Source: Bugula neritina | Lineage: Eukaryota; Bryozoa; Gymnolaemata; Cheilostomatida; Bugulidae | Assembly: GCA_964035545.1 (NCBI GenBank) | Contig: OZ037772.1 | Span: forward strand, 11,351,818-11,411,817 | Length of the DNA stretch: 60,000 nt | Direction of reading: 5' to 3' | Shown: positions 19,001 to 51,728 of the stretch, one piece after another | Numbering within the stretch: the first letter of the stretch is position 1 | Layout of the letters: each line of letters starts with the position of its first letter | Translations under genes and position numbers: made by a program | Notes under the pieces: generated by a model | What the model was told of the DNA's origin: nothing | The model's database searches: none | Seen by the model: only the letters and a program-made list of their open reading frames with translations

Positions 19001-22000
19001 ATACAAGCTTTGGGAGAGGTTACACAAGCGTCTATTATATCAATTCAATTCATAAGAAGTATTTCACCAGCTTATTTTTTATGCTCTATGAAGTATTTAA
19101 AATCGTTTGAGTTATGCGTGTAATCCTAGCTTCTAACGTCTGCATACAGCTCATGTTTGAAATTCAGTTGAGAGAATTTGAACAGAAGTTTGTGAATAGT
19201 GAAACTAACGGCTGGTGGAATGATAAGAATACAAACTAATGTTAGTAGTGGGCTGTTTCAGGTAAGTATAGTAGGTATATTTTAGGTGTTCTTAGGATAT
19301 GTAATACTGAGTGGTATTAGATGTTTACTAGGTGGACACTAGGTGAATACTATAGGTTGATACTAGGTGAATACTAGGTGAATATACCATAAGGTAGGTA
19401 GTAGGTACCAGGTGGATGCTAAGTGTTACTAGGCAGATATAACTTCTACTAGTAGGTATTAGGTATTACGTATTTGGTTTTAGCTTTGTCTATACAGTAA
19501 AGTAAGAATCCAATGTAACTTAGAAAATTAGTCTGAGAGTATAATGTACTTCATTGGCCAAGTAAGGGGCCCATGTATGTCGCACCTTATAAAAATGCTA
19601 TAAAATCATGAGTAGTGGCTGCATGTATGATTGACTGAAAACTACAATCTCTTTACTGTAAAGTCAACAGAATACACTAGTGAACTGTTTTTATACAAAC
19701 CAGAATAGGCCTACTAGGTCTAAAAAGCCTTCAATTTTAAAACTTATTTTTCACTTTTCAAACAGAAAGAAAGTTGCTAGCTGGAATTTTAAAAGTTGAA
19801 TACAACCATGCTTGGGGTAAAAGAGACAGTTAGTGAATTGGCAACTGACAAACTGGCAGCATTATGGCAGCGAGGGCCGGCAGCTGATCAGTTACTAATA
19901 CTGCTAATACAAGCCACTTAATCCTTGGTTAACTTTGTAATCAAGTGGCCATTGATCCTCAATAACATTTCCTAATCTGATGAGTAAACACCTAGCGTGT
20001 GTGTTTAGTGTAATACTGTGGTGTGAAATACGTCTGAATCCACTCAGCCTACCATCTTAGAATCTTGAAAGGAACTGTTATTTCATTTACCATTTCGTGT
20101 GCTCAAGCACTGAACCAACCCGAGAAATGTTATGAACTTTTCAACTACAAAAAGATATGCATAAAAGCACTGGAACCAATAATTGCTTAAAAACCACTGA
20201 ATTATCTTCTTGCTGACAACAATACTGTAAGAATCAAGTAGGCTGCCAAACCCTATATCTAAAAATAGAATCAGTTTTGATGTTCATTTTAAAAAGTAAC
20301 CACATCAGAGGCTGGTTATAGGAACAACAGACAACGATGCCGTGAGTGGGTGAGTCTAGTGAAGAGTCATCAGGTAAAGTCAGCATCTGCTAGAGTGCCC
20401 TGAGTCAGCTGTCCCGGCAGCAAGTAACAAAGTGTGCCATCAATCAACTATAGATCAACATTTACTAACATTAGACTATCAATATACCATCAACTCTTCC
20501 ATTACAATCTCTTAAAGCCACACAAACACTAACTGCCACTCTTTTACTCTTTACTAACTGCTTTAAGATCACTGGATGTTAGTAAATGTTATACTCTGAT
20601 GGAAAGCAGATAGTCTGCTTCTTTATGATATTTTAAGAGGCAGCTCATGCGGCCTAGGTTTATTAAGTGCAACAGGCTGCCTTCCACATTCTCTACTAGC
20701 ACTGTGTGTCTATTGCTACTGCTTCCAGCCGAATGAAAAATCTAATGCATAATATTCGAAGCTTGGAAATGTAGTGTGTAAGAGTAGCACCCAGTACTAC
20801 TCTACTGCAGTACTTGAACTAACACAATAGTCACAGTAGTACTAAAGGCTCACTAGTGTCTTCATTCCTATCATTATCTTCTTACTACTGCATCACTATC
20901 ACTATTTGCAGTATAGATATACACTACAAACACTAGAACTATTGTTACAGTTGAAAATTCATACTAATATAACTTCTACTAAGAGTGTAATACAACTACA
21001 ACTAATAGTACTAGCATTACTGGTACTAATGACTCTGACTAATAGTACAAGACAACTATAACTAGTAGCACTGGTACTAATCGTATTTATATGACTATAA
21101 CTAGTAGTACTGGTACTAATCGTACTTATATGACTATAACGGCTATTACTTATATAGTGTGACTAATAGTATACTGACACTTGACTAATTTTAAGGATAC
21201 AAATGCTATAATAAATAGTACTGATTCAAACGTGACTAATAACATTGGCATAACTTTGACTAGTAGTACTGATATAACTGCTACTAATAGTACAAGATAA
21301 CTATAACTAATAGTGTTGACACTACTGCTACTAATATAGTACTGCTATATACCTTACACCCCCTCACACCGGCACTTGAGGCAAGTGGCTTCGTTCAGAG
21401 AGATCACCTCTCGAGATCACCTCACGCCGGTGCTTTTAGCTAGCAGCGATTGGTCTCTTTATACTTCATACCAGAAAAGTCACTTTCAATACTAATCTTG
21501 GCTTGTCAACAGTAAAATCCACATTGCTATTCTTGCCGGTTGAGAAAATTCAAAAATATATTAGCCAGCGTGGCACCGGCCAGCCCAACTGAATCTGCGG
21601 AGCTAAAGGTAGGGACCACGGGCTAACCTCTGCAGACATGTGTAGGTGTGAATCTATGAACTTGAAAACAAAGAGATGGCACTTGGCCATTTCCTGTTTG
21701 GTGTGATGATGGAGCAGGAAGAAGGAGATAGAGGTGACTTCCTGTCATGTGACTCAATGGTTACAACTTTTCAATGACAAACTAAACAATGTATATAAAT
21801 AGTTTTAGCAGAAAATCTTTTTCTTTGTTAAAGCTCGAATGTCCCATGATAAGTTTATTATAATATAATATAAAGTTTATAATGGTTATTCCTGTGAAAA
21901 ACCACTATACAGAAAAGGTTAATTTTAAAGTGAGCTCAGGACTTATTCACAGGCGGCACAGGAGCAATTATGACTGGATGCTCTTCCTAACGTCACCAAT

Positions 22001-23134
22001 GGCCTTTACTGGGAGTTGAACCCATGACTACGCCACTACTCAAACCCCTAACCCTTAGACCACGGCTGCTCCCTAATATTCCATAATGCTAAGTGAAAAT
22101 GACCAATGTAAAAATATCCTATCATATCCGAATGAGTTATGCAAAATCCCTATGCTTATGTAATGTTACCTTTACATGTGTGTAAAGTATAGCAGTGAGA
22201 AAACAAAGGAAGTTATGTGTTACAGGTGCTGACCAATGCTGCCTGCTGCCGCTGCTGATTTTAGCATTTGATGTCTGAAACCAGAGAGGAACGAACTGGA
22301 TCCAGCTGTCAAATGTTATAATACAGACTTGCTCAACCTTAGCCTGTGCTCCTACATCTCTGTTAGCATCAACTACACATACTGATGATGTCTAAAGTGA
22401 ACTCAGAGGCTACTACATGTACTGCCTGCTGTAGCACTCCTCGTGCTGTGATTAACATAGAATAATAATTAATTAAAACCATAACTTCTTGTCGAACATC
22501 ATTTTTCAACTTTTTGTTAGAAATTTCTCTTTCTTAGAAAAATTAACTTTACCACATTTATTATTTTGTGCTTTTAATTTATTTAACTCTCCTAGATAAC
22601 CTTAAATGTTTCGTGATAGACTTAATTCTCTAACATTAATGCTCCTAAGTTAGGAGGGCCTCAGCGCTGTTTCACAAGTCAACAGTTTTTCAAAGAATAA
22701 GAAGACTTATGTTTTATGTTTTACTGTGTATCAGTTTTAGTATAATTCAGACCTACAAAATCCTTTTCTATTATCTAAGAAAGCTATAGTGGTTATACTT
22801 ATAGTATTCACCAAGTTTAATATTTAGTAAATACAACATAACTATGAAACTGCATGTAGAATGTTTATAATTTCATAGTAGCGTACTAACATTATAGATA
22901 GTAATTTTGTCAGACCTTAAATTATCTCTTAGGATAAAAACTATGAGTTACTGTAAAACATACCTGAGTATCTGGAGAAACAAGATTTTGTGAAGAGATG
23001 TGGTTAGTGCCCGTATTTGAAGATATAGGAGTGACAGAGCTTAGTCTATAGTCAGTGTTAGCACTGAGTATACTATCCCTGAGAGGATTGGGTGCATCAC
23101 TAGACACAATGGTAGGCTCGCTATACTCCACCAT
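13090..23134 (-). CDS. Lhx2/9: LIM-homeodomain transcription factor, LHX2/9 (apterous) class
   Basis: DNA-binding transcription factor acting in the nucleus; the class patterns neurons, eye and appendages. Exons (minus): 23134-22964, 16122-15911, 15358-14802, 14482-14250, 13968-13787 and 13258-13090. All junctions agree in phase and the stop is TAG at 13090-13092, giving about 507 aa. LIM1 starts at residue 73 (GCAGCGEDIS) and LIM2 at about 136 (CCRCHEPIQSGEMVM, TGDHFG). The homeodomain is at about 346-405 (RMRTSFKHHQL, NHNPDAKDLKQL, VWFQNARAKFRR). The KHHQL and NPDAKDLKQL blocks are diagnostic for LHX2/9. The C-terminus (from VPIEQHL) is Ser/Thr-rich. The first exon is the weakest part: no ATG precedes its alanine run, so I start at ATG 23134 (MVEYSEP). 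It joins in phase to exon 2 across a 6.8 kb intron. Confidence 0.96.
13787..14482 (-). other. Homeodomain of Lhx2/9, split by an intron
   Basis: Exon 14482-14250 encodes helices 1-2 and ends at RVLQ. Exon 13968-13787 opens with VWFQNARAKFRR, the recognition helix including W48, F49 and N51. The split between Q and V is at the same codon as I recall for vertebrate LHX2/LHX9. Confidence 0.93.
14802..16122 (-). other. Tandem LIM domains of Lhx2/9
   Basis: LIM1 is in exon 16122-15911 and LIM2 in exon 15358-14802. Each shows the C-x2-C...H-x2-C...C-x2-C...C-x2-(C/D) zinc ligands, for example CAGC, WHDSCLKCYIC and YCKKD in LIM1 and CCRC, FHVQCFTCHVC and FCRLD in LIM2. LIM domains bind LDB/Chip cofactors. 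Confidence 0.95.
20960..21350. repeat. Degenerate ACTAATAGTACTG repeat
   Basis: Repeated ACTAATAGTACTGGTACTA-like segments with high divergence in Lhx2/9 intron 1. Confidence 0.65.
21885..22073 (-). mobile_element. tRNA-derived SINE, copy 2
   Basis: The reverse complement begins GGGAGCAGCCGTGGTCTA, has GGGTTCAACTCCC at the B-box position and carries TTAGGAAGAGCATCCAGTC and ATTGCTCCTGTGCC, matching copy 1 through the tail. Confidence 0.85.
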
Positions 23135-25271
23135 AACTATCTCACTGCCTAGTCTTTGATAAAAGTTCACCTCTGCTGCTGCTGCCGCTGCTGCCAATTC
23201 TGTCTACTATTAGATATGTTGAGTGTAAAGGCATGTGTTTGCAAGGTGCACGATCCCATCATAATCTGCTTTATAAACAATGAGCCTATTGCTCGTCTGC
23301 CATTGGCTAATTGTAAAAGTCAAATAAACAGCAAAGTGTGCCTTTTGTCTTTGTTTGACAATGGGCAGATGAGCAACAGGCAGTCGAATTAGCCCGAACT
23401 ATATCATCACATTAGGGAGTATGAAGGAATGCCCTCATTGTCCTTGGAAATCGTCAGATCTAGGGCTAAACTCAAAGTTGTAAAATGGTCTACAGCAGCA
23501 ATAACTCAAGAGAGGTAAAGGTTACGAGTGCTGCCAGGTTACATGTGCTGCCTTACAATGTAATCCAGAGTGATGTGGGGGTAAACTGTTCTGCCTCTCT
23601 GAGAACAAAGAGTTGAGAACTGATTCAATTTTATATCCTGCAGTGTGCCAGCAATATTGCTTTAGCATATTATTATACGCGAGAAATGCTGCAAATTACA
23701 TAGCTATTATACACAGGCGTACTTCTCATAGCAGTACAGTTGTATGTTAGTGCTAATGTGTGTAATTGATAGCTTCAACTTGCAACAAGTGAACTTTTTA
23801 AGTCACTGTTTCCATTTCATGATGAAGAAAATAGCTAGCCCATTGGTCCATATGAGTAATTTAGGAAATATAAATGGGTCAAGTCATAATAGTAATAGCA
23901 ATGTATATTATTAGGTTTAGTAAGCTATAATGTAGTAAATATAGCAAGTATAGTATGTATTATAGCAAGTATATATACTAATAGTAAGTATATTAAACAG
24001 TATAGTAAGTATAGTAAGTGTATAGTAAGTATTATAGTAAGTGTAGTAAGTATAGTCTGTATTAGTAGGTATACAAATACAGTAGAGACAGCAATAGTAA
24101 GTACAGCAAGTACAGTAAGTATAGTAAGTATAGTATAGTAAGTATAGTAAATATAGCAAGTTTAGTAAGTAAGTATAGTAAGTATATTAATAGTAAGTGC
24201 AGTAAGTATACAATTGCAGTAGGTATATAATAATAGTAATTACAGCAGGTATAGTATGTATTATAGCAAGTATAGTAAGTATATAATATACTAATAGTGT
24301 GTGCTTGCTATTAATTTCGGATGTTTTAATGTGTATAATGTACAACTCAATATAGTAGTGACTAATAGCTGCTAATCCTTGCTTTAGTAACACTAAACTG
24401 ACTATGTTTACTTAACTTACAATTTTTTCTCTTAAAATCTAAAAGATGAGTCATATAGAAAGCTGTTTATTTTAGAATACAGATATGACTGTCATACATG
24501 GCAAAATGCCAGCTTTGTTTTTAAAAATAAAGCTGAGCAGGAGATACAAGCTTAGTTGCAGGTCATATGTCAAGGTCAAGGGTCATATTTCAAAATTTAA
24601 GGTCATATTCTGTGAGGTTAATTATTCTAAAAACTGATAATTCATATTAAACTACAGTTTGAATAGTCCAGCATGCCTTGAAGTCCAGGTGCATGGATTG
24701 GCATTGTGTATTTTTGCAAATTGGAGTTGTATCCTCATTTACAGTGGATACAATGACATGTGCATAAAGTTCCAGCCATGTTGCATATTATGTTATGTGG
24801 TTATAATATAAAAGTGGTGAAAGTTGTTGCTTCGCACAACATTAATTTTTAAAAACATGTACTTTAGAATATTTATGAAATATGTTATTTAACTAAACTC
24901 TGCACTTGCTCTAATATCAGAGTAGACTAAAAAGGCATGGTTTTGAAAAATATTTATTAAATTTCCTATCAATTAAATGGCTGTGCTCGCTATTGACAAG
25001 TAAAATGCAAGACTAGTATATTATGACGTAATTAATCAATAGTGAAACTCTAAGCTCCTTGGGGAAGGTATATTTTGGCAGTTGTCTTCTCCATGTTGCT
25101 CCACACTTGTTCATATTCCAAGTATGACAAGAGCTACTTCTTCATTGGCTAGTTTTTGCTCTGTTGAAGTTTATGAGTCATAAAATTAGTCAGCAAAATT
25201 TCAGCATAGCCTTAGGTATAGCTGTCATGTTTAGGCATAATTGCGGGTGGTTTGCTAGGCTCCCGAGTCGG
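23135..25271. other. Intergenic region upstream of Lhx2/9
   Basis: Lies between the Lhx2/9 start and the CPTP stop, both on the minus strand, so it should hold the Lhx2/9 promoter and the CPTP 3' end. An AATAAA on the minus strand at 24953-24958 could be the CPTP polyadenylation signal. A 9-bp-type minisatellite occupies the centre. No gene was seen. Confidence 0.6.
23890..24290. repeat. 9-10 bp minisatellite (TATAGTAAG)
   Basis: Many TATAGTAAG/TACAGTAAG units with variable spacing over about 400 bp. Confidence 0.85.
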
Positions 25272-29437
<4,166 letters not shown>

Positions 29438-29636
29438 GAGGAATATGATGTGAGCTAATTCAGAAGTTCATAATGGCTATTGTAGCACATACGGAGCACC
29501 TGCTATCCACCTGCACATGTGTTCATCCTTCAGTAGCAGACGTCCATGTGTCAGTCTATAACTTTATATGTCAACCGAAACATAGCAGGGTATTATGGTT
29601 CTACACTGCAAAGCACTATATGTTAATTGTTAACTA

Positions 29637-30175
29637 CACTACACCACACTAAACTACACTACACTACACTACACTACACTACCCTACACCACACTACACT
29701 ACACTACACTACACTACACTACACTACACTACACTACACCACACCACACTACACTACACTACACTACACTACACTACACTACACTACACTACACTACTAC
29801 ACACTACATTATACTACACTACACTACACCACACCACACTACACTACACTACACTACACTACACTACACTACACTACACCACACCACACCACACCACACT
29901 ACACTACACTACACTACACTACACTACACTACACTACTACACACTACATTATACTACACTACACTACACTACACTACACTACACTACACTACACTACACT
30001 ACACTACACTACACTACACTACACTACACTACACTACACTACACTACACTACACTACACTACACTACACTACCCTACACCACACTACACTACACTACACT
30101 ACACTAAAATACAATACAATACACTACACTACACTACACTAAAATACAATACAATACACTACACTACAACACACT
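29637..30175. repeat. (TACAC)n pentanucleotide array
   Basis: About 540 bp of TACAC/ACTAC units with scattered CCACAC and CTACTACAC variants and higher-order duplication. A 171-codon open frame across it is a by-product of periodicity. Confidence 0.97.
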
Positions 30176-30825
30176 ATACAATATACACCACACTACACTA
30201 TACATTGCACTACACTGCACTGCACGTTGCACTACACTAAGCAAATGATCAATGCATACATCAACTTACTGTTGATTCCTACATATGAGTCTTGATGGAG
30301 TTCAAACTTGCCAATATATTATATAAACAATAATAATTATAATATATGTTGTAATTAAAAAATATTTTTAAGTAACTTTTCCAGCTTTCAATATAATAAT
30401 AATTATTATTTTTTATGTAGTTTCATTGTTGAATATTTGAATGTATGGCATGCGTTACTGGGAGCTGTATTGTGACAAATCAATGCAGCCTAATAATACA
30501 TGGCTGATTGCAATAGTACTTCACAATACAATAAAAACAATGCAGAAGCTATTAGAGTTTTTTTTTGTATATACATATACTCATGCTATTATTTAATTAT
30601 AAAAAACAGTGCAACACTAAATTATACACAGCTAGTGCAAATGCATCATAATATTATAGGTAAATTATAAGGGATATATTATATTATACTTTTTGCATGC
30701 ATGCAGCATTTATTGATATATAAGATTTAATATGTTATACAAACAATATCCTGTTATTAGGGACACAATATTAATAAATTTAAGAATATTATTATATGAT
30801 ATTGGAGATATGTATCGTATATAGT

Positions 30826-30989
30826 ACAAAAGGTCCAAATCAGCTGCTAGAGTATACAAAGTTTTATTCTGCACAAGACCAATAATTGAAATGGGACAGA
30901 ATACTACTTGGTATAATGTCCCATTTCAATTATTGGTCTTGTGCAGAATAAAACTTTGTATATTCTAGCAGCTGATTTGGACCTTTTGT
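30826..30989. repeat. Long hairpin: 73-bp arms, 18-bp loop
   Basis: Arms 30826-30898 and 30917-30989 are complementary with one mismatch, starting ACAAAAGGTCCAAATCAGC. The loop is 30899-30916. No target-site duplication is obvious. It could be a foldback MITE-like element or a recent inverted duplication. Confidence 0.95.
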
Positions 30990-31699
30990 CACAACTGTAT
31001 AAAAATTGCTACATTTTAAAATAATATTATATATTTAGTACAATTTATAAATATAACATAAACTTGACACACCCTGTATCTGGCATTTATAAGTGGAACA
31101 AACTATTTTTATTCTACTGGACTGGGAAACTTGTAACATTTTAGACCCTTTATCACCTGAGCTAGATTATAACTATTTTTTAGCAATGTATATTCATTTT
31201 ATTGAAGGAACAAGTTATAAATACCGGCTAATAATAATTTCCAGGGTTTTAAAACAAGCTTTTTTACTTTCAAAGTAAAGGAGGATAGGCTCTCGAGTCT
31301 TATTGAGTATCAAACTTAGAGTTGTCTTCCACAAAAATAAGTTGTGCTAGGAGTCTTCTCCTTTTTATAGTCGAATTGTTTTATAAAAATGTTATATAAA
31401 CAAATAGCATTTTCAGTTTATTTTAATTATTTTTTCAATAACATGAATAAAATGGTTAGTGTTCAATTTAAAAACTAAAGCATAACCGGAAACCTAATTG
31501 TATTTCTACTTAAACTGCCGATTTAGATGTCTACAAACATGGCCGTGAATGCACAGATTCTAGGAAGTTGAAAAATATTTATATAAATTTACGTTTCTTT
31601 TTTATATTTTAATGGTACCGATAGGTTTTTCACATTTGCTACATAAATCTGTCAATCGAAATGTGATGGTGAATTTAGGGCTATTGAATCTGTCATATA

Positions 31700-47937
<16,238 letters not shown>

Positions 47938-48705
47938 TAGCAGCTCTCTCATTGGTCTACGCGTTGCTAGTATGGCTGTGATTGGCTGGCTTCATCCACC
48001 AGTTGTTTTGCAGTTTACAAGATGCCATCGAGTCGCGGAACCTGCACGTGGTCTAGTCTACCCATGGCTCTACACACCTACATACTATTGTGCTCTGTAT
48101 TCTTGCTGCGTGTCCGGAGGACACACAGACAGACACCCTCTGCTCAATCTAGTTTATATCAGAAGAAACTCTTGGCTTAGTTTTAGAGTCGTTGACGAGT
48201 CAAGTTTTTAGCTTTCTCTAACCACCCACCCCATCTTAACTCGCGTTAGCGTTACCTCATCAGCACTGTTCATTTTTAGCAAAACTACTTTTTCTTTTTT
48301 TTGTATAGACAATATAACTTTATATAATTATTTTTAGATAGGTTAATTTTATTGTTGAAGTATAATTATAGTAATTGACTTATATTTGAGTACGTGACAT
48401 AATTTATATACAATATTTTTCATTTCTATTACTCTAGCGGTCATACAAAAGGTTTTATACTTTGAGTTTGCAGTATTGTTGACAAACGGAATTATTCATT
48501 TCTTCTTATCTAGTGTCGCAGGCACTTGCAGGCACTTGGTGGCATGGAGCATTTGATACAAGTACTTGCAGGCACCTGCAGCCACATATCAGGGTACCTG
48601 CAAGCATTTACTATTTTTGACTACTACTAATCTCACTTCATATCTTCAACATATTTATATAGCCTACTTTTGTATATTTTTTGTTGTTTTCTGTCAGATG
48701 TACAA

Positions 48706-48894
48706 AATAAATTAATTTACTACTGATGAATATATGCTGTGTTGGTATGAAACTTTTTTCAGCTTTCAATTGTATTTGTATATAATTTACGGTATCTGTA
48801 AGAAAATCCATTCACAGTAAGGAATTTAATTGTAAATGAAAACCTACACGTTTGCTAAAGGCGGTGAAAGGTGACCATGTTTTATAGCAATAAA
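48706..48894 (+). terminator. Candidate ABL polyadenylation signals
   Basis: AATAAA at 48706-48711 and again at 48889-48894, 0.77 and 0.95 kb after the stop. Either would end ABL just before the convergent downstream gene. Confidence 0.5.
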
Positions 48895-49003
48895 CGTGTA
48901 CAATGAAAGTTTGCATGTATTATATTTCTGGTCATATGCAACTGTTTAGTATAATATGCTTTTGAGAAGTCTTTGAAAATCAATGTTGAATTCCCGATTA
49001 TAT

Positions 49004-49009
49004 TTTATT
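49004..49009 (-). terminator. Candidate polyadenylation signal of the ShKT gene
   Basis: AATAAA on the minus strand 46 bp after the TAA stop at 49055-49057, suggesting a very short 3' UTR. Confidence 0.55.
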
Positions 49010-49054
49010 CTAAGGCAATACAAAATGAAACTCAAAAGTTAGACAACTCCGTCA

Positions 49055-51728
49055 TTACTTGCTTCCAGCTGCTGCCGGTGCCTTGTTGGGGAAGATTACA
49101 TCCAGGTCATTGCAGGCTCTGCAAGAACACACAGGGTAGATATCTAGTCTGAGGGGTTACTATACATGATAGATAATAAATATATATACATGTAACATTA
49201 ATATAATATATTATATTAGCCTATATGCAATATAATTATATTTATATTTCATGTATTATATCATACAGTGACTAAATATTATATTAGATATTCATATAAA
49301 TATCATATATTACTAGATGCATTCCCTTTACCATATGGTCTCTGGTGGAAACACAATTTGAACAATTGCCTTGGTTCTAGAGTGTATAACCATAGAGTAA
49401 GTAGGGGGGACTTACGCGCAGGACCTGTAGCAGTTCTCATGCATCCAGTGGAAGTAGGGGCTACCAATGTGACAATGTCCAAGTTTTATGTGGTTCTGGC
49501 ACTTAGTCATACTTACAGTGTCTTTACACAAAGCTGAAAGCAAAAACGGCATCATTGGTTAGAGTTTTACTACGTTATTTATCATTTTCTTTACTATATG
49601 CTATGAAAAACTATTAAATTTAATATAATTATTATTATTTATTATAGCATATCAATGAATATAAAATAATACTCTGCTCTTTTATTTACGTCCTTTGTGA
49701 CATATCTTGTTGAAAACTATTGTATATTCGATAATTATTTTTTATGGCATATATCTCTTACAGTGTAGGATAGTCTACATATACCTAATGCTCTTATCTA
49801 TTTGTCATTGAAGTGCACTACAGTCTTTAATATATCATGATAAAAACAATATATTTATCCTCTATTGTTTTATATTACATATAGTTTACATATATCTTAT
49901 AGTTTAGGATATTATACTTTCCTTTGTATTACAGTGTATTATACAGCTGCATAACAAATATAGACTGTGACCAGGAAACTTATTGGGTGGTCTGGTAACT
50001 TACTGGGTGGTCTGGTGACAGGTGGTGGTCTATGGTGAAGGTCATCATATGACAGCTGACCCAGTTGGATGAGCAGAGTTACCAGCTCCTCTGTGGCTAG
50101 AGCGGCAGCTTGCTGCCGGGTGTAAAGTTCATCAAGTATAATGTAATGCCAGAAGTATTTTATTAAAATGTGGTGTAACTCAGTGAGTGCTACGAACAAT
50201 ATCCAGCTTATTGTGTGTTAAATTTGGCAAAAGTTTCAGTTAATCAACATAATAATATGTCTGCCAAACATGCTATATGTATATTGGACATTGGATACTA
50301 TGAAAAGTATTATATATACTATAAGTCTATATGAATATGTTATACTGTATATTCTATATACAGTATAAACTGTTATATAAACTGTATATTATATAGCCTA
50401 TATTGTATGCTGTATAATTTATATGGTATATAATATATTATACCGTACTGTATTATACTATAATATATACCATATATTGTACACTGTATGTACTGTGCAA
50501 ACTGTATATATCATAAACGTACTGTGCTGTATTACAGAAAGTGTACGTATATATATGTATATTATATTCCATATAATATTGTACACTGTATATCTTATTA
50601 TAACAGCGCTGTATTGTATTACAGAAAGTGTGTACAATATACTGTATATCTCATTATAAACGTACTGTGCTGTCTTACAGAAAGTGTATAAAATATACTG
50701 CATATCTTATTATAAACGTACTGTACTGTATTACAGAAAGTGTATACAATATACTGTATATCTTATTATAACCGTACTGTACTGTATTACAGAAAGTGTA
50801 CATCCATATATACTTACTGCACTGTCATTTGCACACTTAGTTGACTTGTACCCAGTATCTCTGTCCGTCACACTGGCACAGTTTCCTTCCACCACAATCC
50901 TCATAGCTCTGTTAGAAATCACCGTCTGAAAATAGTATTTGTATCTATATGTTATATATTACGGAGCATAGGTTATACAGCGTAGAGCAAAGAGTATAGA
51001 GCATAGAGTAGGCTATAGAGTATACAGTATGAAGTATAGAGTATATAATGTAGAATATAGAGTACAGTGTATAGAACATTGAGCAAAGAGTATAGAATAT
51101 ATATTCATACGTACATCCTTGACATTGTTGGGTCCATTAATGCCGCTGAAGAACCCGGCAAGGCCATTAAGTACGGTGCTTGCAATAGCTACTCCGGCTA
51201 TAACTGATCTCTTCTCCTCGTATGTCAGTTTAACCTCTTTTTTATCCTCAGAATTCACCAGGAACAGCAGGCAGCATAGGCCTATGACAATCAGCAAATT
51301 ATTGTCAACATGATATCACATATCATATAATATCATATAAATGAGTGACCACCTATAGCAAGTGATTGTGTGACATCACATAGCAGGTGAATTAATGTTT
51401 GACATCACATAATGTGTGAGTGCGTATGACACTATATAGCAGGTGAGTATGTATGTGTGGGCGTGGTATGCGTGGGCGTGGTATGGAGCATGCTAATTTG
51501 AACAATGGTTAAGATTTTGAAGTTCTCCAGAGAAACAAAATGGCTACACGACTGATTTGATTGTGTGGGAACAGCAGAGATTAGTTGCATGCGCATCAAA
51601 TATACTATAGCCAACTTACCTTGTAATTTATTTATTAAACTTATTTACTTACCTGTGAAATACATTAAAGAACTATAAGATGAATCTTACTTACCACAAG
51701 CTATTCTTGTCACAGATAAATTAACCAT
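49055..51728 (-). CDS. Small secreted protein with C-terminal ShKT-type domain
   Basis: I do not recognise the gene as a whole. Exons (minus): 51728-51695, 51281-51115, 50925-50818, 50112-50004, 49533-49416 and 49118-49055. They are phase-consistent and give 199 aa. Residues 1-22 form a signal peptide (MVNLSVTRIACG then LCCLLFLVNS). Residues 23-67 include a small-residue helix (IAGVAIASTVLNGLAGFF). Residues 68-103 have two cysteines (83, 98). A Pro-rich linker (RPPPVTRPP) precedes six cysteines at 142, 151, 160, 174, 178 and 181. Their spacing C-x8-C-x8-C-x13-C-x3-C-x2-C, with CKDT at the front and WMHENC, is the ShKT pattern. ShKT domains occur in many extracellular animal proteins, including enzymes, and do not by themselves imply a toxin. 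Exons 3 and 4 meet at phase 0, so an extra exon between them could be missed. Expected to be secreted; role unknown. Confidence 0.75.
50440..50810. repeat. Tandem repeat of about 56-60 bp in the ShKT-gene intron 3
   Basis: Five copies marked by TTACAGAAAGTGTA and ATATACTGTATATCTTATTA. On the minus strand each reads ACACTTTCTGTAATACAG, an acceptor-like sequence. The array starts right after the exon 3 donor. Confidence 0.9.
50975..51100. repeat. Degenerate AGAGTATAGAGCATAGAG repeat
   Basis: Low-complexity TAGAGTATA variants in intron 2 of the ShKT gene. Confidence 0.75.

Larger units (their letters stand above)
16123..22963. other. First intron of Lhx2/9 (6.8 kb)
   Basis: Contains SINE copy 2 (21885-22073), degenerate TAGGTGAATAC (19260-19460) and ACTAATAGTACTGG (20960-21350) repeats, and a short GC-richer patch near 21360-21440 with CACCGGC/GCCGGTG inverted halves. 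No exon was recognised. The intron may hold enhancers, but nothing in the sequence proves it. Confidence 0.6.
29438..31699. other. Divergent intergenic region between CPTP and ABL
   Basis: 2.26 kb between the two start codons, holding the (TACAC)n array and a long hairpin. Both promoters and 5' UTRs must lie here. I see no clear TATA-box arrangement and no gene. Confidence 0.65.

Noticed and set aside
23132-23197. Poly-alanine start of Lhx2/9 (LAAAAAAAEVNF)
   Set aside because: No ATG opens this frame; a TAG precedes it. It may be translated if an upstream exon splices into the CAG-rich stretch, but I could not show that.
29627-30142. 171-codon open frame and possible telomere-like repeat
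   Set aside because: It is the (TACAC)n array. The unit is neither TTAGGG nor TTAGG and the array is internal, so it is neither a gene nor a telomere.
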